DNA of 64,000 nucleotides from CAKSST01 sp045535505 (lineage in GTDB: Bacteria > Bacillota > Clostridia > Oscillospirales > Acutalibacteraceae): assembly GCA_045535505.1 (NCBI GenBank), contig JAZSLU010000023.1, forward strand, positions 62,001-126,000. Reading direction: 5' to 3'. A model generated the notes under the pieces. That model had not been told where the DNA came from and made no database searches. It saw only the letters and a program-made list of their open reading frames with translations. Below are positions 16,857 to 26,286 of this stretch, piece by piece (positions within the stretch are counted from its first letter, which is position 1; the number at the start of each line of letters is the position of its first letter). The position numbers and the translations under genes are program-made.

Positions 16857-18179
16857 ATGATTAAGAAAATTATTTCGTTAATTTGTGCTATTTTTGTCAT
16901 TTTTTGCTGCTGTGCGACTGCAAACGCATACCAAATTTCAGGTTTTGAGCTTTATGCAAACAATGCTTTGCTTGTAAGCCTTGACAACGGAATGGTAGTT
17001 TATGAAAAAAATGCCAACGAAAGAATTTATCCCGCATCAATCACCAAAATTATGACTGCGCTTGTTATAATGGACAACGTAAAAGATTTTGACAATGAAA
17101 AAATTCCCACCTCTTATTATGCCATTCATGCTATGGACGGTACAGGCTCTACAATGCTTAATCTTAAAGAAGGAGAAGAGCTGACCCCAAGACAGTCGCT
17201 TTACGCTTTGCTTATGTGCTCTGCCGCCGATTGCGGTATGGCAGCCGCCGAATATTATGGCGGTAGCGTAGAAAACTTTGTTAAAATGATGAACGACAAA
17301 GCAAAGGCTCTTGGAATGAACGACACAAATTTTATGAACGTTCACGGCCTGCATGATGACAACCACTACACCACCGTAAACGACGTTTATAAAATGGCAA
17401 AAGCCGCTTTGGAATATGACATTTTTATGGAAATTGTTTCGTCATCACGTTACCGTATGGCAGCAACCAATATGAGTCCTGAGCGCACTCTTGTTACCAC
17501 AAACTATTTACAAGATGCAAACACCGCATACTATTACAGATATGCAAAAGGAATTAAAACAGGATATACCGACAAAGCCGGGCGCTGTCTTGTAACCACT
17601 GCAACAAAAGGCGGTTATTCTTACCTTTGCATTGTTATGAACTGCCCTCCCAGAAACGAAGCAGGTCAGTTACAACGCAAGGAATTTGTAGATTCAAAAA
17701 ATTTGTACGAGTGGGTTTTCAACAACTACAACTACAAACTTATATGCGACACATCCACACCCATTGGCGAGGTGCCCGTTGAGCTTTGTAAAGACGCCGA
17801 CCACGCAACCCTGGTTTTGCAAAAAGACTTTTCTGCCATTTTGCCAAAGCTTGCAGACGATTCGACCATTGAGTATAATTTGCACTTAAAATCTGAAAGC
17901 TTTGATGCACCTATTAAAGCCGGTGATGTGCTCGGCACGGTTGATATCAAGTACGCAAACGAAACACTTGCTACCGTTAACGTTGTTTCGGGACAAACCC
18001 TTGAGCGAAGTGGTGTGCTTGCTTTTATAAGAGGAATAAAAAATATTTTTACATCAAAGGTTTTTGCTTTTTTGGTTATAATTGTTTTGGCGGGTATTAC
18101 TGCTTTTGTTTTATCAAGCATAATTATGACAAAACGTGCACGTGCAAGAAGACGTAAAGTTAAATATAAAAGATATTGA
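16857..18179 (+). CDS. D-alanyl-D-alanine carboxypeptidase, S11 family (DacF-like), membrane-anchored
   Basis: Low-molecular-weight penicillin-binding protein that removes the terminal D-Ala of stem peptides. Signal peptide 1-22 (start ATG 16857 after GGGAGA). The catalytic SxxK is ASITKIMTA and KTG is KGIKTGYTDKAG. The second motif reads CSAADC, where most members have S-x-N (SAND), so the Asn is replaced by Ala. A beta-rich C-terminal domain is followed by one membrane helix and a very basic tail (TKRARARRRKVKYKRY). About 440 aa, longer than DacA because of that anchor. It could act in vegetative or spore wall maturation. Confidence 0.92.
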   Translation: MIKKIISLICAIFVIFCCCATANAYQISGFELYANNALLVSLDNGMVVYEKNANERIYPASITKIMTALVIMDNVKDFDNEKIPTSYYAIHAMDGTGSTMLNLKEGEELTPRQSLYALLMCSAADCGMAAAEYYGGSVENFVKMMNDKAKALGMNDTNFMNVHGLHDDNHYTTVNDVYKMAKAALEYDIFMEIVSSSRYRMAATNMSPERTLVTTNYLQDANTAYYYRYAKGIKTGYTDKAGRCLVTTATKGGYSYLCIVMNCPPRNEAGQLQRKEFVDSKNLYEWVFNNYNYKLICDTSTPIGEVPVELCKDADHATLVLQKDFSAILPKLADDSTIEYNLHLKSESFDAPIKAGDVLGTVDIKYANETLATVNVVSGQTLERSGVLAFIRGIKNIFTSKVFAFLVIIVLAGITAFVLSSIIMTKRARARRRKVKYKRY

Positions 18180-18207
18180 AAAAAGCGGTCGTATGACCGC
18201 TTTTTTA
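18180..18207. terminator. Bidirectional terminator after the S11 carboxypeptidase
   Basis: AAAAGCGGTC/GACCGCTTTT stem (18181-18190, 18195-18204) with a GTAT loop and T run. Confidence 0.88.
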
Positions 18208-18223
18208 ATGCAAAATTTGTGTG

Positions 18224-19186
18224 TTATTTGATTTTTTGCAATGTGCAATCCTTATAATACCAAGCAAGAATCTCCATAAAATTATTGCCTTGCAACGCCA
18301 TATAGTTTGCACCGTATTGGCTCATTCCAACTCCATGACCGTAACCTCGAACGGTAAACTTAAAAGTACCGTTTTCCTGCGTTACATCAAAATTTGCTGA
18401 GCGCAAGGAAAGTGCTGAACGCATTTGTTTGCCCGTTACACTCTTGCCACCTAAAGTTATGTTTAGCACCGTACCCGAATCTGAGCGTTTGCTCTCGCCT
18501 ATCCAGCTTGCAGTGTCGCCCGATAAATCACAAAGGTTTTTTGTTTTTTCGGCAAGTTCTTGCGCTGAAAACGTAACCTCACTTAAATAGGTTGAACAAA
18601 GTAAATCTCCAACGCTGTCAACCGATTGAAGATATGCATAGTCTTTGCCCCAGACGTTTGCAGCGCTTTCGGTTTTACCGCCTGATATAGCATGATACGC
18701 CGCAAAGATGGGTTGATTATCGTAGGTGAGCACATAGCCCAACACCTCATCAACCGCCTGTTCAATTTTTTTTAAATATTCTTGAGTGTTATCTCCCCAT
18801 TTTTGCGACAGCTTGTCTTTCGGAATAAAGCCTTGGTCGGTATTTGAATCTATTACAAGGTCGTACTCTTTATTATCTTTTGCTCTTATATTTCTTTTAT
18901 AACAAGCGTATGTGTATGCCGCAACGGTTTGTGCTTTGAGGGCTTCGGCTTGATATGTTGCGGGCATTTCTGCCGCAACGACACCTACAATATAATCCCG
19001 CTCTGAAATATTGGTTATTTTTTCGGTATTAGGGTCATATATTAAAAAACCGTCTTGATTTGTTGGATTGTCAAGATTGATAATATCTTCGGGGATTTTG
19101 TCATTTTGTGTGCCTACAGCCGTAAGAGGTATAAGCATCATACCTAAAACCAAGATGATTATGATAACAAAATATAAATTTTTCAT
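18224..19186 (-). CDS. spoIID: Stage II sporulation protein D
   Basis: Lytic transglycosylase of the DMP engulfment complex that thins septal peptidoglycan so that the mother cell can engulf the forespore. N-terminal membrane anchor (residues 4-24), then the SpoIID domain: ISERDYIVGVVAAEMPATYQAEALKAQTVAAYTYA with the catalytic Glu, AYHAISGGKTESAANVWG, and the C-terminal VRGYGHGVGMSQYGANYMA. 320 aa, complete. ATG 19186 with AAAGGAG. Its presence argues that the organism, or a recent ancestor, sporulates; SpoIIM and SpoIIP are not in the window. Confidence 0.95.
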   Translation of the reverse strand: MKNLYFVIIIILVLGMMLIPLTAVGTQNDKIPEDIINLDNPTNQDGFLIYDPNTEKITNISERDYIVGVVAAEMPATYQAEALKAQTVAAYTYACYKRNIRAKDNKEYDLVIDSNTDQGFIPKDKLSQKWGDNTQEYLKKIEQAVDEVLGYVLTYDNQPIFAAYHAISGGKTESAANVWGKDYAYLQSVDSVGDLLCSTYLSEVTFSAQELAEKTKNLCDLSGDTASWIGESKRSDSGTVLNITLGGKSVTGKQMRSALSLRSANFDVTQENGTFKFTVRGYGHGVGMSQYGANYMALQGNNFMEILAWYYKDCTLQKIK

Positions 19187-19286
19187 TTTTTATGCTCCTT
19201 TTGTTTGACAATTTGCCTGCAAGGTTATAAAATAAATACTGTGCCTTGTCCATTAATATGATTTTAGGCATAAAAACATTACTTTT

Positions 19287-20159
19287 TTGGGCGTGTTGTT
19301 TTTGAAAAACAAAAAGATTGTTAAATATTCTAAATGGATTATATTAGCTGCCATATTGCTTCGCTGTGTGCAGCTTATTTTCTTTACGGCAGACCGTAGC
19401 GGATTTTTTATCCCCAAGTTTCACTATGTCGGAATTGTTTTTTCTTTTTTGATTTTTGAGCTTTTGATAGTGCCTGTTGTTTTTTCGTTTTTAGGAAGAC
19501 GTCAGCCATCTCATCCGCCTTCATATTACCGCTCAATTTGCGCCGCCGCTTTTTTGGTTGCGTTGACATTTGTGATTGAGGCTTTGACAAACAACTTTGG
19601 CGGATTAGTTTCGCCCATACTTGTTATACCTTATAGACTGTTTGGCATTATCGGCGCTGCCGCATTGGCAGCATTTGGTTGTCTTGGATTTATAAAAGAC
19701 TTTAACTTTTTGCGTGGTTTTGTGGTTTCTTCGGTTGTTTTTGTGTTTTTTAGACTTATCATCACCTTTAGTTGCTATTCTGCACTTGCCTCTGTTACCG
19801 ATTCTGTTTTTGATATTTTTATGCAATGCTCACAACTTGTATTTATGCTTTACTTTGCAAAGTCAATTTGTTTTATCGACACTGACGCTTCCTGCTTTGC
19901 TGTATTGCCCACAGGAATGCTGACCATTGGCTTTACAAGCGTTAATGTTTTACCAAAACTGCTTATGTATATAATCGGCAAGAGTGCAGTTGTACATGAC
20001 TCGCCTGTATATTTGATAACAAACCTTGCTATCGGCATTTTTGCCGCCGCATATACATACCATATGTTTTGTCTTAAAAACTTTAGGGCAAAAAAACACA
20101 CAACCAAAATATTGCCTAAAGATGTTGCCGATGTGCCCGACGATTCATTCTTGGTTTAA
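19287..20159 (+). CDS. Polytopic membrane protein of unknown function
   Basis: About 290 aa with around eight hydrophobic segments (WIILAAILLRCVQLIFF, YVGIVFSFLIFELLIVPV, SICAAAFLVALTFVIEAL, and others) and a charged C-terminal tail. I recognise no family motif. Candidate starts are TTG 19287, GTG 19293 and TTG 19302; none has a good ribosome binding site, so the first 5 codons are uncertain. It stands alone between divergent spoIID and convergent dnaC, which gives no functional hint. Confidence 0.7.
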   Translation: MGVLFLKNKKIVKYSKWIILAAILLRCVQLIFFTADRSGFFIPKFHYVGIVFSFLIFELLIVPVVFSFLGRRQPSHPPSYYRSICAAAFLVALTFVIEALTNNFGGLVSPILVIPYRLFGIIGAAALAAFGCLGFIKDFNFLRGFVVSSVVFVFFRLIITFSCYSALASVTDSVFDIFMQCSQLVFMLYFAKSICFIDTDASCFAVLPTGMLTIGFTSVNVLPKLLMYIIGKSAVVHDSPVYLITNLAIGIFAAAYTYHMFCLKNFRAKKHTTKILPKDVADVPDDSFLV

Positions 20160-20163
20160 TAGT

Positions 20164-20197
20164 AAAAACCGCTCAGATTTCTGAGCGGTTTTTTTAT
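20164..20197. terminator. Bidirectional terminator before dnaC
   Basis: AACCGCTCAG/CTGAGCGGTT stem (20167-20176, 20181-20190), ATTT loop, then seven T; A run on the other side serves the minus-strand dnaC. Confidence 0.88.
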
Positions 20198-21168
20198 TTG
20201 CCTGATTTTAATTTATTAATTGCTTTGATTTGTCTTATATCCGAACCGAAAAACTGTTTCATTGTATAATAGCCGATTATGCGGGACATAACTCGAGGTG
20301 AATAAATTTTTTCGAGTTCACCCAAGGTGTAGTTACTGCTTATAACACAGGGTTTGCCTTTTAAGATGCGAGTGTTAATTATGTTGTAAACACAAGAAAG
20401 CGTAAACTGTGTTGAAAATTCTGTGCCGAGGTCGTCAATAATAAGCAAGTCACACTCGATTGCTTCTTGCATAAGGCGGTCGGCATCTTCACCGTATGTA
20501 AAGTGTTCACGATTCATTTGATTGAATAAATTTTGCGCAGTGCCGTATATAACACCGTAGCCTTTTTTTATGACCTCGCTTGCTATTGCCAAGGATAAAT
20601 GAGTTTTGCCAAGACCTGTGCCGCCTAGCAAAAGCAAACTTTGAGAATCTGCTTTAAAGTTCTGGGCATAGTTTTTACAATGGTCATATATTGCCCTCAT
20701 ACGCTCTCTGTCCGACATACCGTTTTCGGAATTATCTGAATAATAATCAAGGCTGAAATTTTCAAAAGTGCTTTCGGCAAGGGGTGCTTGTTTTGCCAAG
20801 TCGGAATATGCAATTTCTTTTGCTATTGCCTCAACGCATTTGCAAACGCGACCCTTTACATATCCTGTATCATTACACTCACTGCAATCTGCTTTCGGCT
20901 CACAAATGCCAATTTCTTTTTCTAACTGCTGTTTTCTGTTTGTAAGCTCAAGGCTTTCGGCAACTATTGTTTCGGCGCCTTTTGTATCACCCACAAGGTA
21001 ACACTTTGCAACTTGGGCACCGTTCATTTTTAATTTTAAAGATATATGTTCAAGCTCTGCACAGCGGCTTTGAGCCTCTGATAACGCTGTTATGTAAGAT
21101 TGTTTTTTTATTTTTGCGACGCGCTCCTTTTTTTCTATTGCGCGGACATACACACTTTTGCTATACAT
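20194..21168 (-). CDS. dnaC: DnaC/DnaI-like helicase loader ATPase
   Basis: AAA+ protein that loads the replicative helicase in DnaD-dependent replication initiation or restart. N-terminal coiled region (1-90), a Cys cluster CSECNDTGYVKGRVCKC (zinc) near 105, and a C-terminal ATPase with Walker A LLGGTGLGKTHLSLAIA and Walker B LLIIDDLGTE, plus an Arg finger region (SPRVMSRI). 324 aa. Its ATG overlaps the dnaD stop as TAATG (21168), so the two are coupled. Confidence 0.93.
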   Translation of the reverse strand: MYSKSVYVRAIEKKERVAKIKKQSYITALSEAQSRCAELEHISLKLKMNGAQVAKCYLVGDTKGAETIVAESLELTNRKQQLEKEIGICEPKADCSECNDTGYVKGRVCKCVEAIAKEIAYSDLAKQAPLAESTFENFSLDYYSDNSENGMSDRERMRAIYDHCKNYAQNFKADSQSLLLLGGTGLGKTHLSLAIASEVIKKGYGVIYGTAQNLFNQMNREHFTYGEDADRLMQEAIECDLLIIDDLGTEFSTQFTLSCVYNIINTRILKGKPCVISSNYTLGELEKIYSPRVMSRIIGYYTMKQFFGSDIRQIKAINKLKSGK

Positions 21169-22088
21169 TAAAGTTCTCCTTTAAGTATTTTTTCTGCGAG
21201 GGATAAATCATAAGTGTCGTAATTTTCAGTCTTTTGTTGCGGCTTTTTTAATTTATCGAGGTCTTTTTGGGTTTTTATGCCCTGCTTTTGCCAACCTGTT
21301 ATAATTTTGTCAATATAAGGTAAAGATAATTTTGAGGTTGAGTCAACACACATATCGTAAGCTATTTTAAGCATTTGACGGTCGTAATGCCACTCGTTAA
21401 CCCATTTGTGAGCGTTTTCTTGTTCACGCTTTGAGGGGGCACGGTCAATCGAGAACGCACTTGACACAATTCCCCAAGCAGTTTTACGAAGCGCCAATTC
21501 TTTAACCTTTTGCTCTGCCGATTTTAAATCGTTCACGCCGCTGTTTATCCAGTCAAGAGCGGTGCGCTCAATAAAACCTATATTACAGCGGTCTTCTGAC
21601 ATTGCGTATTGTATAAGCATAAGCAAAACTGCAATACCCATACCCTGATCATCATAAAGCCAAACGAGCGTTGATGATTCATTTTGGCGCAAAATCCTGC
21701 CAAAAATTTGTTGCGCTTGTTGCAACAAAAATGCAATTTCCTCACATTCGAGCGCACGTTTTGCAACCTCGGCTCTGTCGGGTTTTACAGTATGTGTGGC
21801 AATCGCCTTTTGTTTGGGTTGTTCGGGTTTGGACTCTGTCGGTTTTTCTTCCAAAGAATATAAAATTCCTGCATCGCACCAATAGCGCAAAGCGTCGTTT
21901 ATATCGGCAACGGGAACTCCTAATGCCTGTGAAATTTGTTGGGATGTGGGAATGTCGGCAAGGTTTCTGAAAATGTAAAGCAAAACCTTAAGCTGTACTG
22001 CACCCGCAAGTTTTAGGTGCTCGTCTGCCACCTTTTGCGGCAAAACAAACGTATTTGCAAGAAAAGACGTATCGATAATATATTTCAC
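21168..22088 (-). CDS. dnaD: DnaD-domain replication-initiation protein
   Basis: Primosome component that remodels DNA and works with the DnaC/DnaI loader. An N-terminal winged-helix region (AGAVQLKVLLYIFRN, IPTSQQISQALGVPVADINDALRYWCDAGIL) is followed by two DnaD/DnaB2-like C-terminal modules, the second around RQMLKIAYDMCVDSTSKLSLPYIDKIITGW. 306 aa. GTG start at 22088 after AAGGAG. The 250 bases upstream are AT-rich and shared with the divergent S1 gene. Confidence 0.9.
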   Translation of the reverse strand: MKYIIDTSFLANTFVLPQKVADEHLKLAGAVQLKVLLYIFRNLADIPTSQQISQALGVPVADINDALRYWCDAGILYSLEEKPTESKPEQPKQKAIATHTVKPDRAEVAKRALECEEIAFLLQQAQQIFGRILRQNESSTLVWLYDDQGMGIAVLLMLIQYAMSEDRCNIGFIERTALDWINSGVNDLKSAEQKVKELALRKTAWGIVSSAFSIDRAPSKREQENAHKWVNEWHYDRQMLKIAYDMCVDSTSKLSLPYIDKIITGWQKQGIKTQKDLDKLKKPQQKTENYDTYDLSLAEKILKGEL

Positions 22089-22339
22089 CGCAAAACACTC
22101 CTTTTTTACAAAATTTTTATCACCAAATTATTTTATCACAAAAAATTTGCCTTGTAAACGGCAAAAAAATTGGCCAAAAAACGCTAACACAATCTATGGT
22201 TATGTATTATTGTTTTTTTGCAAAAAACCACAAAATAAGCCAAAAAATTTTTTATAAAAATTAATATCATTATGCAGCCTTCATTCACATATACTGTACA
22301 AAGGAAAAAGTATAAAAACGAAGAAGGATGATACCGCTT

Positions 22340-23272
22340 ATGAACAACAGTTTTTTACCTGAAGGATACTATGAGCAAAACGCACAAAACATAAAATTTT
22401 TATCCTCTTTTAGCGCATTGGAAGAAGCAAAATCAACACAAAGAATTTTACAAGCAAAGGTTATTTGCTGCGATGCACAGCACAATCTGCATGTTGATTT
22501 AGGTATTATGAGGGGCATTATACCCCGCCAATACGGTGCGCTCGGTATAGAGGATGGCAAAATCAGGGACATAGCACTAATTTCTCGCGTTGGCAAAAGC
22601 GTTTGCTTTACTGTGACAAACCTACTTTATGACCATGACAACAAGCCTTACGCCCTATTATCACGTAGCCATGCGCAACAGATTTGCATGGATAATTACA
22701 TACACAAATTGATACCCGGTGACATAATTGATGCAACAATAACCCACCTTGACAGTTTTGGCGCTTTTTGCGATATCGGTTGCGGAATTATTGCGTTGTT
22801 GCCGATTGATGCAATTTCAGTTTCCCGCATATCGCATCCCAAGGACCGCTTTGTTACAGGACAAAAAATTAAGGTTGCAATTAAAAGCATAACTTGCGAC
22901 GGTCGCATCACATTAACACACAAAGAGTTGCTTGGCACCTGGCAGGAAAACGTAGCCGAGCTTACATCGGGGCAAACAGTTTCGGGCATTGTGCGGTCGA
23001 TTGAGGATTATGGCATCTTTATTGAACTTGCGCCCAATCTTGCGGGACTTGCAGAGCCGAAAGAAAATGTTTTTACCGGACAGACAGCAGGGGTTTACAT
23101 TAAAAGCATCATACCCGAAAAAATGAAAATTAAGCTAATTATTATTGACAGCTTTGGCGATGCCGTGCCTCCTAAACTTAACTACTTTTTGCAAGACGGA
23201 CATATTGACCGATGGCAATATTCTCCAAGCGAAAGCACAAAGGTTATTGAAACAGATTTTAGCTTATTATAA
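22340..23272 (+). CDS. S1-domain RNA-binding protein (ribosomal S1-like)
   Basis: About 310 aa with three S1/OB-fold repeats: residues about 35-105 (VDLGIMRGIIPRQ), 120-190 (GDIIDATITHLDSFGAFCDIGCGIIALLP) and 205-270 (GQTVSGIVRSIEDYGIFIELAPNLAGLAE). Clostridial genomes carry such short S1 proteins in place of the six-repeat enterobacterial form. It probably binds single-stranded mRNA on or near the ribosome. I choose ATG 22340, since the ATG at 22328 directly abuts the AAGAAGG site. Confidence 0.85.
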   Translation: MNNSFLPEGYYEQNAQNIKFLSSFSALEEAKSTQRILQAKVICCDAQHNLHVDLGIMRGIIPRQYGALGIEDGKIRDIALISRVGKSVCFTVTNLLYDHDNKPYALLSRSHAQQICMDNYIHKLIPGDIIDATITHLDSFGAFCDIGCGIIALLPIDAISVSRISHPKDRFVTGQKIKVAIKSITCDGRITLTHKELLGTWQENVAELTSGQTVSGIVRSIEDYGIFIELAPNLAGLAEPKENVFTGQTAGVYIKSIIPEKMKIKLIIIDSFGDAVPPKLNYFLQDGHIDRWQYSPSESTKVIETDFSLL

Positions 23273-23274
23273 AT

Positions 23275-23306
23275 AAAAAAGCGGTTCGCATGAACCGCTT
23301 TTTTTA
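23275..23306. terminator. Bidirectional terminator between S1 protein and M18 peptidase
   Basis: AAGCGGTTC/GAACCGCTT stem with loop GCAT, flanked by A and T runs, between convergent genes. Confidence 0.85.
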
Positions 23307-24695
23307 TTATTTATTAAATGCTATGAATGCTTTATATGTCATATAAACGTCAAACTTTGCTACTGTTTCAAAGGGTGAGTGCATTGAAAGCACAGGTACA
23401 CCAATGTCAACCGTATCAACACCCAAATTTGCAACATAGTTTGCAACAGTACCGCCGCCACCTGCATCAACCTTGCCGAGTTCTGCCGACTGCCAAGAAA
23501 TATTTTCACTGTCAAGCATTGCACGAACAAAAGCCATATATTCTGCCGATGCATCTGACGAACCTGCTTTACCTCGTGCACCGTTATATTTTACAATGCT
23601 TACACCGTGGTTAAGATAAGCCGCATTACGTCTTTCTGAAACGTCTTGGAAAGAAGGGTCAACCGCTGCGCTTACGTCTGCTGAAAGACATTTTGAATTT
23701 GCAAGTGCCGTAGCACCGCAACCGCCCTGCATTTTTGCAAGATTTGACACAAGATTGCGCAAGAAGGTTGACTTCATACCTGTAACACCATCTGAGCCCG
23801 TTTCTTCTTTGTCGGCAAGAATGCAAACGAGGGTGTTTTGAGGATTTTTTGCCTCAAGAATCGCTTTTAACGCTGTATAACCGCAGACCCTATCGTCATG
23901 GCCGTATGCGCCAACCATTGATTTATCAAAGCCAACATCACGAGCATGGAATGCGGGTACACATTCAAGCTCTGCCGATAAAAAGTCTTGCTCGGTTATA
24001 CCATATTTTTCAAACAAAATTGAAAGGATGTTTAATTTCACAAGTTCACTTTCGGCATCATCTTTAAAGGGGTGACTGCCAACAAGCACATTAAGCTCCT
24101 CGCCGCGAATTCCGTCAGACAGAGTGCGTTTTGACTGCTCTGCCGCAAGGTGAGGCAACAAATCGTTAACCACAAAGCAAGGGTCGCCCTCGTCTTCGCC
24201 GATGCAGACCTCAACTGTTGTGCCGTCTTTCTTACAGAAAACGCCATGTATTGCCAAAGGGGTTACCGCCCACTGATATTTACGGATACCGCCGTAATAA
24301 TGGGTTTTGAAAAGCGCAAGTTCAATATCCTCATAAAGAGGGTTTGGTTTTAAATCCAGACGAGGCGAGTCAATATGAGCGACAGTAATACGTGCGCCCT
24401 GCTGGACATCATTTTGACCGACAACAACTGCCGCAAAGGCTTTGCCGCGGTTATTAATAAAAAGTTTGGCGCCTTTTTGATAAGTTTTTCCCTCAACATA
24501 CTCTTCAAAGCCACATTCTTTTGCCAAAGCAACGCAAACCTTTACGGCTTCACGCTCGGTTTTTGCGGCGTCTAAAAAGGCTTTATAGTCCTGGCAAAAG
24601 GCATGGGCCTCGTTTATTGTTTTTTGGTCTGCTGTAAGCAGTCCATTTTTATTTTTGTAAAAAAGTTTTTCTTTTTGTTCTTTGGCATTATTCAT
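23307..24695 (-). CDS. apeB: M18 family aspartyl aminopeptidase
   Basis: Dodecameric cytosolic zinc aminopeptidase that prefers N-terminal acidic residues. Metal-site motifs: ITVAHIDSPRLDLKP (His), DKEETGSDGVTG (Glu), GAYGHDDRVCGY (Asp), and the C-terminal SMHSPFETVAKFD (His). 462 aa, full length. The ribosome binding site GGAGG lies inside the last codons of coaE, 2 bp upstream, so it ends the DUF951-prfA-sua5-coaE-apeB operon. Confidence 0.93.
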   Translation of the reverse strand: MNNAKEQKEKLFYKNKNGLLTADQKTINEAHAFCQDYKAFLDAAKTEREAVKVCVALAKECGFEEYVEGKTYQKGAKLFINNRGKAFAAVVVGQNDVQQGARITVAHIDSPRLDLKPNPLYEDIELALFKTHYYGGIRKYQWAVTPLAIHGVFCKKDGTTVEVCIGEDEGDPCFVVNDLLPHLAAEQSKRTLSDGIRGEELNVLVGSHPFKDDAESELVKLNILSILFEKYGITEQDFLSAELECVPAFHARDVGFDKSMVGAYGHDDRVCGYTALKAILEAKNPQNTLVCILADKEETGSDGVTGMKSTFLRNLVSNLAKMQGGCGATALANSKCLSADVSAAVDPSFQDVSERRNAAYLNHGVSIVKYNGARGKAGSSDASAEYMAFVRAMLDSENISWQSAELGKVDAGGGGTVANYVANLGVDTVDIGVPVLSMHSPFETVAKFDVYMTYKAFIAFNK

Positions 24696-24697
24696 TA

Positions 24698-25276
24698 TTA
24701 ATTACCTCCGATTATTGAGCCGAACAGTTTTGTTGCGGCATTATTTAAATCTTGAAGATTGCCGTTGTTTATTATTATTTTATCGGTTTTAGACTTATAA
24801 AATTCATCGGGTTTTGCGGCTTTATGCCGGTCGTTTAGTTGTTGCTCGGTTAAGCCGTCACGGTCAAGTATGCGGTTTGTTCGCACATGCTTTTGTGCCA
24901 ACACCGCAACAATATGGTCGCATCTTTTGTCAAGACCGCTTTCAAAAAGAGTGGGGGCATCTAAAATGACGTTTTTATGCTGTTTTATATCACGCTCAAC
25001 CAACGCCGTTATAAAGGGATGTGTAATTTGGTTTAGCACCATTGTGTTCTCAGGCGTTGCAAAGGCAACTGCCGCAAGCGCACGTCGGTTTAGAGTTTTA
25101 TCTTTATTTAAAATGCCGTAACCAAAGCGGGCTGTGAGTTGTTCTAACATTCTCTCACAAACCGCCGCTTTTGCATACTCGTCACAGTCTATTACAAAAA
25201 AGCCGAACTTTTTTTCGACAAGGCGGCAAACAACGCTTTTGCCTGCACCCGACGGTCCTGTTACACCAATAATCAT
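24698..25276 (-). CDS. coaE: Dephospho-CoA kinase
   Basis: Last step of coenzyme A synthesis, phosphorylating the 3'-OH of dephospho-CoA. P-loop GVTGPSGAGKSVVC at the N-terminus, VIDCDEYAK, and the CoA-domain ILDAPTLFESGLDK. 192 aa. Its start overlaps the stop of the upstream sua5 as ATGA (25273-25276). Confidence 0.96.
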   Translation of the reverse strand: MIIGVTGPSGAGKSVVCRLVEKKFGFFVIDCDEYAKAAVCERMLEQLTARFGYGILNKDKTLNRRALAAVAFATPENTMVLNQITHPFITALVERDIKQHKNVILDAPTLFESGLDKRCDHIVAVLAQKHVRTNRILDRDGLTEQQLNDRHKAAKPDEFYKSKTDKIIINNGNLQDLNNAATKLFGSIIGGN

Positions 25277-26286
25277 AATATTATCTCCCGAAATTCACAA
25301 GCACGTTGCAAACGGTTATAAACCGCAAGACCTACACCGCTTTGATTTGGTGCGTGAACATAGGCTTTATTAGCGCCAATTTGGTCAAGTTCTCGCAAAG
25401 CGTCAAACAGACGCTGTGCCGTTATGTTTTGGTTTTCATAGGAGCCGTAAATAATTTTTGTTTTGACTGTTATATCTTCGGCTTCTTCGCAAAAACAAAG
25501 AACAGCCGCATCATCTTTAGTATTGACATATTGAGCAAAAGTTTTAGGTTCTGCCTTTATCATATAAAGCTCACATTTTGGAGCGTAATGTTTATATTTC
25601 ATACCGGGGGAAGATGCTTTACCCGCTAAAAATTTGCCTGTTACTGCCTCGTCTATAACAAGGTCGGGCAAAACCTTTGTTAATTGCTCTACCGTTACGG
25701 CACCAGGTCTTAAAAGGCGGGGATGCTCAGAGGCGAGGGATACAACGGTTGACTCAACGCCGACTTCGCAAGGGGCATCTTTTATAATGGCGTCAATTTT
25801 ACCGTCAAGGTCAGCCATAACGTGTTGCCATGTTGTAGGGCTGGGACTGCCCGAAAGGTTTGCAGAAGGTGCCGCTAATGGCACACCTGCGGCGCTTATA
25901 ACTGCTCGTGCGGTACTTTGTGAAGGGCAGCGAACTGCCGCTGTATCAAGACCGCCGCAAACACTTGCAGGGACAGTGCTTTTACGAGGCAACACCATTG
26001 TAAAAGGACCAGGCCAAAAAACCTTTGCGCACATTTTGGCTTTATCGCTAATTTCGCTTACAACCATATCAAGCATATCAATGCTGTCAACGTGCAAGAT
26101 TAGCGGATTATCCTGAGGACGACCCTTTGCCGCAAAAACCGCCCCAACCGCCTGCTCATTAAGGCAGGAAGCCGCCAAACCATACACCGTTTCGGTAGGT
26201 ATGGCAACCACGCCGCCGTTTTTTAAAATTTCGGCAGCGGCAGTTATATCATCTTTGTTTTTGGCATCAAATATTTGTGTTTTCAT
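25273..26286 (-). CDS. L-threonylcarbamoyladenylate synthase, Sua5 type
   Basis: Makes threonylcarbamoyl-AMP from Thr, bicarbonate and ATP for the t6A37 modification of ANN-decoding tRNAs. N-terminal YrdC domain (VVAIPTETVYGLAASCLN, AKGRPQDNPLILHV, PSANLSGSPSPT) and a C-terminal Sua5 domain (PSSPGMKYKHYAPKCELYMI), so it is the long form (337 aa) rather than TsaC. It overlaps the end of prfA by 20 bp. Confidence 0.95.
   Translation of the reverse strand: MKTQIFDAKNKDDITAAAEILKNGGVVAIPTETVYGLAASCLNEQAVGAVFAAKGRPQDNPLILHVDSIDMLDMVVSEISDKAKMCAKVFWPGPFTMVLPRKSTVPASVCGGLDTAAVRCPSQSTARAVISAAGVPLAAPSANLSGSPSPTTWQHVMADLDGKIDAIIKDAPCEVGVESTVVSLASEHPRLLRPGAVTVEQLTKVLPDLVIDEAVTGKFLAGKASSPGMKYKHYAPKCELYMIKAEPKTFAQYVNTKDDAAVLCFCEEAEDITVKTKIIYGSYENQNITAQRLFDALRELDQIGANKAYVHAPNQSGVGLAVYNRLQRACEFREIIL

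Noticed and set aside
22089..22339. Possible riboswitch or small RNA between dnaD and the S1 gene
   Set aside because: AT-rich with A/T homopolymers and no convincing stems or consensus blocks; seems to be only divergent promoter sequence.
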